Below, piece by piece: positions 1 to 6,065 of a DNA stretch of 11,281 bases. Source of the DNA: Candidatus Nitrosopolaris nunavutensis (GTDB taxonomy: Archaea > Thermoproteota > Nitrososphaeria > Nitrososphaerales > Nitrososphaeraceae); NCBI GenBank assembly GCA_002501855.1, contig DAOM01000178.1:2241-13521 (forward strand), given 5' to 3'. The translations under genes and the position numbers were made by a program. The notes under the pieces were generated by a model that saw nothing but the letters and a program-made list of their open reading frames with translations, was not told the DNA's origin and ran no database searches. Position 1 is the first letter of the stretch. Each line of letters starts with the position of its first letter.

Positions 1-350
1 ATCTTGTTGTTGTCCAGAAAATCCGATGTGGTGACCGACGGGAGGAAATCTGTGATTATATTTTACGGTAAGGCAGCCTTGAACGAAGAACCTCGCAGTG
101 CATAGTGCTAAACCGTCGAATGCCAGCTGTGATCCGGTTAAACATAGTTAGACAAGAGAGTCAGTCTTCACATAGACGGATATTCTCGTATTGTGTTATT
201 CAATAACCTCAAGTGTTAAAAATGTTAACCCTACATTTCGGTAAATATGTCTTCAACTTCAAATGGAACGCTCACTATCTAATTGGACTCTAAAAAACAA
301 GGAAACCTTGATGATATATTTACGGATTGACCCGAAAAAATGAAGTTTTT
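1..350. other. Left-edge region without a recognisable gene
   Basis: No convincing gene is visible here. One plus-strand frame is open from the window edge to a TAG at 103-105 (about 34 codons). It could be the tail of a gene lying further left, but it has no family signature I recognise. A GGAGG at 41-45 lies 6 nt before a GTG at 52 in that same frame and would give a 17-codon peptide; I do not call it. The rest is AT-rich and contains a near-perfect palindrome (GTTATT-C-AATAAC, 195-207) and two TGTTAA copies (214-219 and 223-228). The part next to 351 is the 3' flank of glmS, with A-runs that read as U-tracts on the minus strand. No tRNA T-arm or other RNA signature was seen. Confidence 0.5.
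292..340 (-). terminator. Probable U-tract terminator region of glmS
   Basis: Just downstream of the glmS stop on the minus strand there are two six-base T-runs (plus-strand AAAAAA at 335-340 and 292-297). Archaeal RNA polymerase terminates at short U-tracts without needing a strong hairpin, so two runs within about 60 nt of the stop are a reasonable terminator pair. No strong stem is visible upstream of them. The call is inferred from composition and position only. Confidence 0.4.
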
Positions 351-2117
351 TTATTTGACTGTGACCGATTTGGCAAGGTTCCGGGGGTAATCAGGATCAA
401 CGCTCTTTCTGAGAGCCAAATAATATGCGAGAATCTGGAACGGAACTACCTCCAAAAGAGGATAAAGCGCATGTCTTACTGATGGGATCCTCACAAAGAT
501 GTCATACACATCGTTCGGTTCATCTGAAACTCCGATTATTGTAGCTCCTCTCGCCTTGATCTCGTGCGCGCTGGCTATGTTATCATCAAAGGTCCCGTCC
601 CGAGGGTTGATTATTACTACGATACTATTTTTATCTATTAATGCTAGCGGACCATGTTTTAATTCACCCGCTGCGATACCCTCGGCATGAATATATGCAA
701 GTTCTTTAATTTTGAGCGCACCTTCAAGGGCAATAGGGTAATGTATAGACCTTCCCATGATATAGATGTCCTTTGCATCTTTTATGCGGTCGGCGACTTT
801 TTCAATTTCAGATTCAGAAGCAAGCACCTCGTTTATAGCGTCCGCAAGTTCTAGTTTGCCTGCCTCGTAGTCGACACGACCTTTGCATAACCTGTCAACT
901 ACGCTATAAAGCAGAGACAATTGTCCTGTAAAGCTTTTAGTTGCAGCCACACCCACTTCAGGCCCACAATCGATGCTGAGAAAAGAATCGCTAATTCTGG
1001 CTAAGGAAGACGTCGGTATATTAACAATTGAAAGAATCTTTGCACCCAATAGTTTTGCGGTCTTGACCGAGTGCAAAACGTCTGCTGTCTCTCCACTTTG
1101 AGAGATGGCAACCAAAACTGAGCTACTGTCTAGAGAATCAAGTGCGTACTGAAATTCACTTGACATAATAGATTCGGCTCGAATTTTTGCAAACCTTGCA
1201 AGAATATGCTTTGCAACTAAAGCTGAATGGTAGCTAGTTCCACTTCCTGTGAGATAGATCGTCTTAGAATCAAGTAGGATCCGGCAAAAGCTATTTATTT
1301 TATCTCTATTTTCGGTTGCTGCTATCATAATTGTATGTGGTTGCTCGTGAATTTCTTTCAATGTGTGATGAGTAAATTTTCCTTTATCTATGGCGGCTAA
1401 TTCCCAAGCTACCTGCGTAACGGGACGACTCACGGGATTTCCATCAGAATCATATAACTTCAAACTATGTCTGTCAATAACAGCGATGTCTTTATTATCA
1501 AGAAAAATGGCTTTATCTGTGTACGGTAGGAATCCGAGAATATCGCTTGAGATGAAATACCCGTTTTCTACAGGGCCGATTATAAGTGGCTCGTCATATC
1601 TTGAGCCACATATTGTCCCATCTTCGAAAGCCGCTACGAACGCATAACTCCCCTTCAGTCTTTTGCATGTTTTAATTATAGTTTGAGTTCCGTCCTTTTG
1701 CTCGGCATAATACCTTTCGAGAAGATGTGCAATAACCTCGCTGTCTGTGTCGCTTTTGAACTTATGGCCAAGATGAATAAGCTCTTCTTTTAATTCTTTA
1801 TAATTTTCGACAATTCCGTTGTGGACGACGGCAATATCAGCTGTGCATCCGTAATGGGGATGAGCATTTTTATCTGTCACACCCCCATGAGTTGCCCACC
1901 TGGTGTGTCCGATACCTATCTGTCCGGGCATCGTTATCAAGTTAAGAGCTTTATCGACATCAGCTACCCTGCCTATGCCTTTCCGCGTGGAGATCCTGCC
2001 GTTGTCTATTGTAGCTATTCCTACACTATCGTAGCCTCTGTATTCCATTCGTTTAAGGCTTTCAACCAAGACAGGGGCTACATTTAGCCTACCATTATAT
2101 CCTATAATTGAACACAC
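351..2117 (-). CDS. glmS: Glutamine--fructose-6-phosphate aminotransferase (isomerizing)
   Basis: GlmS converts fructose 6-phosphate and glutamine to glucosamine 6-phosphate and glutamate in the cytoplasm, the entry step to UDP-GlcNAc and surface glycans. The 588-residue length is normal for the family. The N-terminal class II glutamine amidotransferase domain (about 1-220) has the nucleophile Cys2 exposed after Met removal, HTRWATHG (71-78), HNGIVENY (99-106) and SDTDSE (122-127). The first SIS domain carries GSGTSYHS (291-298), SQSGETADV (339-347) and the VAATKSFTGQL stretch (390-400). The second SIS domain has the ALEGALKIKELAYIHAEG-type block (463-480). The C-terminus ends in the conserved PRNLAKSVTV block. 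The start is GTG, fixed because the next codon must encode Cys2. A TTAAAAG element about 26 nt upstream could be a TATA box giving a very short or absent leader. It is transcribed divergently from the HTH/S-layer-like regulator and is intact. Confidence 0.97.
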   Translation of the reverse strand: MCSIIGYNGRLNVAPVLVESLKRMEYRGYDSVGIATIDNGRISTRKGIGRVADVDKALNLITMPGQIGIGHTRWATHGGVTDKNAHPHYGCTADIAVVHNGIVENYKELKEELIHLGHKFKSDTDSEVIAHLLERYYAEQKDGTQTIIKTCKRLKGSYAFVAAFEDGTICGSRYDEPLIIGPVENGYFISSDILGFLPYTDKAIFLDNKDIAVIDRHSLKLYDSDGNPVSRPVTQVAWELAAIDKGKFTHHTLKEIHEQPHTIMIAATENRDKINSFCRILLDSKTIYLTGSGTSYHSALVAKHILARFAKIRAESIMSSEFQYALDSLDSSSVLVAISQSGETADVLHSVKTAKLLGAKILSIVNIPTSSLARISDSFLSIDCGPEVGVAATKSFTGQLSLLYSVVDRLCKGRVDYEAGKLELADAINEVLASESEIEKVADRIKDAKDIYIMGRSIHYPIALEGALKIKELAYIHAEGIAAGELKHGPLALIDKNSIVVIINPRDGTFDDNIASAHEIKARGATIIGVSDEPNDVYDIFVRIPSVRHALYPLLEVVPFQILAYYLALRKSVDPDYPRNLAKSVTVK

Positions 2118-2226
2118 AAATGTTAGTGGCTATAAGAGCTTTTAACAATTATGAACGAATTGACGTACCATTGTGAGATTTGGCATACTGGTAAACAGGT
2201 TCGGTTAAGGTCTGTCAGTTAAAATT

Positions 2227-2236
2227 TCTTTATACC
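2227..2236 (+). promoter_or_regulatory. Candidate TATA box of the HTH/S-layer-like regulator
   Basis: TTCTTTATACC-like sequence ends about 42 nt before the TTG start of the regulator gene. A TATA box here would place transcription start near 2256-2260, giving a leader of about 20 nt. The inverted repeat at 2234-2259 begins at the 3' edge of this box and covers the predicted initiation site. This is pattern-based; no BRE element was scored. Confidence 0.4.
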
Positions 2237-2259
2237 GCTAAGTATCATTATATAGCGGT
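2234..2259. promoter_or_regulatory. Inverted repeat ACCGCTA-N12-TAGCGGT, candidate operator
   Basis: ACCGCTA (2234-2240) and TAGCGGT (2253-2259) form a perfect 7-bp inverted repeat with centres 19 bp apart, a spacing expected for a dimeric winged-helix protein touching two nearby major grooves. It lies between the candidate TATA box and the start codon of the regulator, where bound protein would block initiation. Autoregulation by the encoded HTH protein, perhaps together with control of divergent glmS, is the simplest guess but is inferred only from position. Confidence 0.4.
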
Positions 2260-2277
2260 TGTGGCGCATCCTGCCTG

Positions 2278-3246
2278 TTGTTGACAGAGAAGACGCTGGT
2301 ATATCTAGCGAATGGTAAAGTTCTTGGTAAAAAGATCGTTGTTTTCGATAATGTGGAACATATCAGAGTACTCTCGAATCCTTTAGCTTGGCAAATAATG
2401 CGATTGCTGTCGGATACTCCAATGTATCCAATAGAAATAGCAAAGAAACTCAAAATCTACGAGCAAAGTGCATACTATTATGTACGAAAGTTGGTCGAAA
2501 TTGGGGCTTTGGAGGAGGCCGGTACAAGCCATGTCAGGGGCGGCACTGCTAGGCTTTATCATTCTTCTAGCCCGGCGTTTGGAATTGAAATGAGCGGGGG
2601 CGAAAGGCAATTGGATTTCCAGACGCATGCTAATTATGAGCATCGACACGCGCGCAAATTTTTTAACGACTATATTGTGAATAATTCCTTCAAGGGGTTA
2701 ATCATAGTAGGTGCTCCTGATCCTCACGGCCCCTACAGGTCATCCGCAAGGGACGGACATTATGCGGTACATCTAGCTTTTTTTTTAGGAACAATTAGTA
2801 ATATTCCCTCTGAGTTTATAGTGAAGTTGGATGCCGATGCCAAGGCAGAAAAAGTAATAGAGGAAAACAATTTGATATCCATTGGTGGGCCAGGTACAAA
2901 CATAATAACAGCAGAATTCAACAAATTTTTGCCAATAAAATTCAACGAGAAGAACTTCTGGTCCGGTTTATTAGCAGGGTCTTCTGCTAAGCCCTATAAC
3001 CTTGATAATCAAGGCTTAATTGCGAAAATAAAAAATCCTTACAACGACGGAAAAAATATTATTGTTGTTGCAGGCGTTAGGTCGATCGGAACTAAATCTG
3101 CGGTTATAGCGCTGACCAACTACAGTGAAGAAATCCTGAAGAGTTATCAGAATGAGGAGGAGTGGGCATTAGTGGTGCAAGGCTTTGACATGAATGCTGA
3201 TGGGAAGATCGATCATGTGGATATCATTTCGGAAGTAACGACCTAA
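2278..3246 (+). CDS. HTH transcriptional regulator fused to S-layer-like C-terminal domain
   Basis: Likely a cytoplasmic DNA-binding regulator of 322 residues. Residues about 26-96 form an ArsR-like winged helix: the segment with IEIAKKLKIYEQSAYYYVRK (52-71) reads as the HTH, followed by a wing at about 84-95. From about 125 onward the protein resembles the C-terminal domain of archaeal S-layer proteins (PF05124-like): a LIIVGAPDPHGPYRSSARDG block (141-160), the glycine-rich IGGPGTNIITAEFNKF (202-217) and VVAGVRSIGTKSAV (263-276). Near the end, D304-x-N306-x-D308-G-x-I311-D312-x-x-D315 matches a dockerin/EF-hand calcium loop. There is no signal peptide or membrane segment, so this domain probably acts inside the cell as a sensor or oligomerisation module. 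The start is TTG (2278, or TTG 2281); no in-frame ATG precedes the conserved part. The ligand and target genes are unknown. It is divergent from glmS. Confidence 0.75.
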   Translation: MLTEKTLVYLANGKVLGKKIVVFDNVEHIRVLSNPLAWQIMRLLSDTPMYPIEIAKKLKIYEQSAYYYVRKLVEIGALEEAGTSHVRGGTARLYHSSSPAFGIEMSGGERQLDFQTHANYEHRHARKFFNDYIVNNSFKGLIIVGAPDPHGPYRSSARDGHYAVHLAFFLGTISNIPSEFIVKLDADAKAEKVIEENNLISIGGPGTNIITAEFNKFLPIKFNEKNFWSGLLAGSSAKPYNLDNQGLIAKIKNPYNDGKNIIVVAGVRSIGTKSAVIALTNYSEEILKSYQNEEEWALVVQGFDMNADGKIDHVDIISEVTT

Positions 3247-3254
3247 GAACGCTC

Positions 3255-3767
3255 CTATGACGTAGGTGCTGGTGCACTCGATAACGGGCCTAGAACATTC
3301 ACATGCAACAAAATCAACTGCTCTTCTTCTCTTTTCACTAGATACCCCGGCAGATTTACGATTCTATCACCTATCGACACATGTCCGTGAACTACCACCT
3401 GCCTCGCTTGATGCGGTGATTTTGTACCGGACTTCTTCATGACTATGGTTTGAAGTCTCCTCTCTAACAGATCTTCAATCTTGAGATTTAGGATGTCGTC
3501 GAGGGAGGCAGATTCATTCACTAGGCCTAGTCTGTTCAAAGACTTTAGCAATCGGTTTTCTCTTTCAGTTCTTGCTTCAGTAGCCAAAGAAAGTAATGCT
3601 CGAGCTTGATTTCTAAATCTAGCTACTTCAGTTTGTGCTTTCCAGAGCTCTCGCTTGTTCCGCAAGCCGTATGACCCTAGTGTATAAAGCTCGGCATTCA
3701 GTTGATTTGTTGTCCAGATTCTTCTTGGTCGATGATAGCTCTTTTTTGGTTTACGAGGATCGCCCAT
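3255..3767 (-). CDS. rps4: 30S ribosomal protein uS4
   Basis: uS4 is a primary 16S rRNA-binding protein of the small subunit that nucleates assembly near the five-way junction of the 5' domain. The 170-residue protein has the short archaeal form: an N-terminal basic stretch (GDPRKPKKSYHRPRR, 2-16), a helical domain with GSYGLRNKRELWKAQ (31-45) and a C-terminal S4 RNA-binding domain (about 103-158) with LERRLQTIVMKKSG (101-114), HQARQVVVHGHVSIG (119-133) and NLPGYLVKREEE (138-149). It ends in a short Ala/Pro tail (SSAPAPTS). The start is ATG, 19 bp after the rps13 stop, with a purine/GGCGG stretch just upstream as a weak ribosome site, so it is almost certainly cotranscribed with rps13. Its stop lies 8 bp from the stop of the convergent regulator gene, and rps11, often next in archaeal operons, does not follow. 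Confidence 0.96.
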   Translation of the reverse strand: MGDPRKPKKSYHRPRRIWTTNQLNAELYTLGSYGLRNKRELWKAQTEVARFRNQARALLSLATEARTERENRLLKSLNRLGLVNESASLDDILNLKIEDLLERRLQTIVMKKSGTKSPHQARQVVVHGHVSIGDRIVNLPGYLVKREEEQLILLHVNVLGPLSSAPAPTS

Positions 3768-3786
3768 ACTTCAGCCGCCTTTATCC

Positions 3787-4362
3787 CTACTTCTTTTCGC
3801 TCTCCTTGGAGGGCGTTTCCTTGACTTTAGCAGGCGTAGCAGCAGCAGAAGCAGCAGGCTGAGTAACCCCGGCAGCGGGCGCCGGAGCGCCTGGTGGTCC
3901 TCCTGCCGTGGGTCTGGCCAATTTCTTGACACCCACAGCACCGCCTTTTCTGCCTGTGGTCCTTGTGCATTGACCTCTAACTCTTAAACCAAACATATGT
4001 CTATAACCGCGCCAACTCATGACAGATTTTTCACGTTCTATATCATTTGAAATCATAAAATCCAAGTCTGAAGTAATAAGATGCCGGTTAGAGCCGGTCT
4101 CCATGTCTTTTCGTCTGTTAAGGTACCAATCTGGCATACCCAATCTTGCCGGATCCCTAATAGCTGACTCGATGTCGGCTAATTCTCTATCTGTTAGAAA
4201 TCCCACGCGAATATTAGGATTTATTTTCAATGACTGTAGTAAGACCTGTGCGAGATTATGACCGATTCCTTTGACTATGCTTAAAGCGACAATTATCTTC
4301 CTGCTCCCGTCTATGTCCTTTCCTGCAATTCTGAGGATATGCTTGTATTCAGCGGCTGACAA
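3787..4362 (-). CDS. rps13: 30S ribosomal protein uS13 with Pro/Ala-rich C-terminal tail
   Basis: uS13 sits in the head of the small subunit and contacts the large subunit and P-site tRNA. The family body covers residues 1-148: YKHILRIAGKDIDGSRK (6-22), the helix-turn-helix-like KGIGHNLAQVL (31-41) and the signature WRGYRHMFGLRVRGQCTRTT (117-136) followed by GRKGGAVGVKK. After this, about 43 residues (149-191) are Gly/Pro/Ala-rich and then Lys/Glu/Ser-rich, making the protein longer than the roughly 150 residues usual for archaeal uS13. The start is TTG, with an in-frame TGA immediately before it, so no upstream start is possible and the next in-frame ATG would lose the conserved N-terminus. 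A TATA-like box about 26 nt upstream suggests a leaderless mRNA. It is first in a two-gene unit with rps4. Confidence 0.96.
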   Translation of the reverse strand: MSAAEYKHILRIAGKDIDGSRKIIVALSIVKGIGHNLAQVLLQSLKINPNIRVGFLTDRELADIESAIRDPARLGMPDWYLNRRKDMETGSNRHLITSDLDFMISNDIEREKSVMSWRGYRHMFGLRVRGQCTRTTGRKGGAVGVKKLARPTAGGPPGAPAPAAGVTQPAASAAATPAKVKETPSKESEKK

Positions 4363-4383
4363 TCAAAATGACGAAAGTATGTC

Positions 4384-4392
4384 TTAAATAAA
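4384..4392 (-). promoter_or_regulatory. TATA box of rps13-rps4
   Basis: On the minus strand the sequence reads TTTATTTAA, a good archaeal box A match. Its centre lies about 26 nt upstream of the rps13 TTG codon, so the predicted transcription start coincides with the start codon and the mRNA would be leaderless. Leaderless transcripts are common in Archaea; the call comes from spacing and sequence only. Confidence 0.6.
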
Positions 4393-4441
4393 AACCATAC
4401 TAGATTAGTTGTTGGTATTCATTTTGACCCTCTGAAGGTTT

Positions 4442-4453
4442 CGCAATATTGCG
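4442..4453. promoter_or_regulatory. 12-bp perfect palindrome CGCAATATTGCG, candidate operator
   Basis: A perfect 12-bp palindrome lies in the divergent region between rps13 and the aspartokinase gene, about 50 bp upstream of the rps13 TATA box and about 40 bp upstream of the candidate aspartokinase TATA box. Dyads of this size are typical of dimeric archaeal regulators such as the Lrp/AsnC family, which often control amino-acid genes, but nothing here identifies the protein. TTGCGCCTT overlaps its right half (4449-4457) and recurs at 4534-4542. Confidence 0.35.
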
Positions 4454-4486
4454 CCTTGCCAGCCTGTCAATAGATGTTTTACAACG

Positions 4487-4497
4487 ATACATATATG
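4487..4497 (+). promoter_or_regulatory. Candidate TATA box of the aspartokinase gene
   Basis: ATACATATAT lies about 105 nt upstream of the aspartokinase ATG and would put transcription start near 4518, leaving a leader of about 80 nt. A second AT-rich element (TTAATATT, about 4520-4527) could serve instead with a leader of about 50 nt. The leader is long enough for the Shine-Dalgarno-like GAGGGTGG at 4582-4589 to be used. Confidence 0.35.
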
Positions 4498-4581
4498 ACT
4501 AAGAGAAACTATGTGTCGATTAATATTGGCATGTTGCGCCTTCGTCCTTTTCTTACCAGCTCAACATGTGCCTTAAAACGC

Positions 4582-4589
4582 GAGGGTGG
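4582..4589 (+). promoter_or_regulatory. Shine-Dalgarno-like site before aspartokinase
   Basis: GAGGGTGG resembles the archaeal ribosome-binding consensus GGAGGTGA and ends 10 nt before ATG 4600. It supports that ATG as the start and implies a leadered transcript, unlike rps13 on the opposite strand. The match is imperfect and the spacing is slightly long. Confidence 0.4.
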
Positions 4590-4599
4590 CTGATTTGCT

Positions 4600-6039
4600 A
4601 TGCGCCTCGTAATGAAATTCGGAGGAACCGGAGTCAATTCTGCCAACAAAGTAAAAGAAATTGCCAACCTGATAAAAGCGCAGCACCGCGACTCGACAAA
4701 TGATGTTGTCGTAGTCGTTTCCGCCATTCGTGGAATGACTGATGACATATTCTCAATTACTGACAACATAAAAGACGGGCAGAAGGTTTCAGTCGAAAAT
4801 TTCATGAAAAAGGTTCGCCCCTTTCATCTAGATATTCTGCGAAATGCTATCACCAATGAGGGGATTATGAAAAAGGCCGAGTTAGTTGTCACACAACTTC
4901 TTGATGAGCTAGAGAACGTTCTGGCAGGTATAGTGCTTCTGGCTGAAGTAACCCCGAAGTCATTGGATTATTTGTTGTCTTTCGGAGAGCGTCTCTCGAC
5001 TCCCATTGTTTCCTATACACTACAAGACATTGGCATAAAATCCGAACATCTAACTGGTAGAGAAGCCGGAATTCTGACTGACTCCAATTTTGGAGAAGCA
5101 AGGCCTTTGATGGATACTACCAAGCTGCGTGTTGCTCACAAGATTACACCCATGTTAAAAGATGGCGTTGTCCCCGTAGTGACGGGCTTTATCGGAGCGG
5201 ATCAAAATGGCATTACTACGACTATCGGTAGAGGTGGCTCAGATTACACAGCCACCATAATAGCCGCCAGTATTAAGGCTGACGAAGTATGGTTGTGGAG
5301 CGACGTCAACGGCTTAATGACTGCCGATCCTAAAATTGTCAAAGATGCTCAAGTTCTTAAAGAAGTATCGTTCGCCGAGGCTATGGAAATGGCTCTATTT
5401 GGTGCTAAGTATATCCATCCACGTTCTTTCTATCCTGTGATCGATTCCAATATTCCAATCCGTGTACGTAATGCCTTTAACGTCAACCATCCAGGTACAA
5501 TTATTACACAAAGGCCAGCAAAAGCCTCACAAAAAATTGTAAAGTCAATCAGCGCCATACGTCATACAGCCTTAATAGATGTTAGCGGCGGGGATATGGC
5601 TGGATCTCCTGGAACTGCTTCACGTATCTTCGATATCCTTGCAAAAAATAGAGTAAACATAATGATGATCTCTCAGAGCCCTTCTGAATCTAGTATCTCT
5701 ATGGTTGTGAGAAAAAGCGATCTAGATAAGGCAACGACGGCACTTGAACTTAATTTACTAGGAAAGATAATCAAGAAGGTAAACGTCAACGATGACGTCG
5801 CCGTCATTGCTGTAGTCGGATCGGGTATGAGGGGAATAAAAGGAGTAGCCGCAAAAATATTCGGATCAGTTGCACGCAGAAATGTGAATGTTATAATGAT
5901 TGCTCAAGGTTCATCTGAGCTTAACCTGGCGTTCGTCGTCAATGATGATGCCTGCGAAGTGGTAGTCAGAGCGCTCCATACTGAATTTAAACTAGTATCA
6001 TTAAGTGCCAGACACAAAAACATCCCGAGAAAAGGATAA
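4600..6039 (+). CDS. lysC: Aspartate kinase (monofunctional, two ACT domains)
   Basis: Phosphorylates aspartate to 4-phosphoaspartate, the committed step towards threonine, methionine, isoleucine and, in some lineages, lysine. The 479 residues are typical for a monofunctional archaeal enzyme. The kinase domain (about 1-305) opens with MKFGGTGV (5-12), followed by VVVVSAIRGMTD (37-48), LLSFGERLS (125-133), the active-site block TTIGRGGSDYTA (207-218), and the nucleotide-side segment VWLWSDVNGLMTADP (230-244). GAKYIHPRS (268-276) closes the domain. Two ACT domains follow (about 322-395 and 402-470), with SQSPSESSISMVV (358-370) and AQGSSELNLAFVV (435-447), consistent with end-product feedback control. 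Position 11 is Gly where most family members have Ser (KFGGTS). Which amino acid inhibits it cannot be read from sequence. No other gene of the pathway is nearby; cobJ follows closely on the same strand. Confidence 0.95.
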   Translation: MRLVMKFGGTGVNSANKVKEIANLIKAQHRDSTNDVVVVVSAIRGMTDDIFSITDNIKDGQKVSVENFMKKVRPFHLDILRNAITNEGIMKKAELVVTQLLDELENVLAGIVLLAEVTPKSLDYLLSFGERLSTPIVSYTLQDIGIKSEHLTGREAGILTDSNFGEARPLMDTTKLRVAHKITPMLKDGVVPVVTGFIGADQNGITTTIGRGGSDYTATIIAASIKADEVWLWSDVNGLMTADPKIVKDAQVLKEVSFAEAMEMALFGAKYIHPRSFYPVIDSNIPIRVRNAFNVNHPGTIITQRPAKASQKIVKSISAIRHTALIDVSGGDMAGSPGTASRIFDILAKNRVNIMMISQSPSESSISMVVRKSDLDKATTALELNLLGKIIKKVNVNDDVAVIAVVGSGMRGIKGVAAKIFGSVARRNVNVIMIAQGSSELNLAFVVNDDACEVVVRALHTEFKLVSLSARHKNIPRKG

Positions 6040-6065
6040 ATTATAATTTAGTGCATGTGGAAGAA

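Noticed and set aside
1..105. Tail of a left-hand gene on the plus strand
   Set aside because: Only about 34 codons are visible, with no recognised signature; too little to call a gene, so it is noted only in the left-edge entry.
1821..2087. 88-codon plus-strand frame within glmS
   Set aside because: Antisense to the conserved glutaminase domain; no independent start signal or family match.
4509..4805. 98-codon minus-strand frame across the aspartokinase start
   Set aside because: Mostly antisense to conserved aspartokinase codons; the protein has no recognisable motif.
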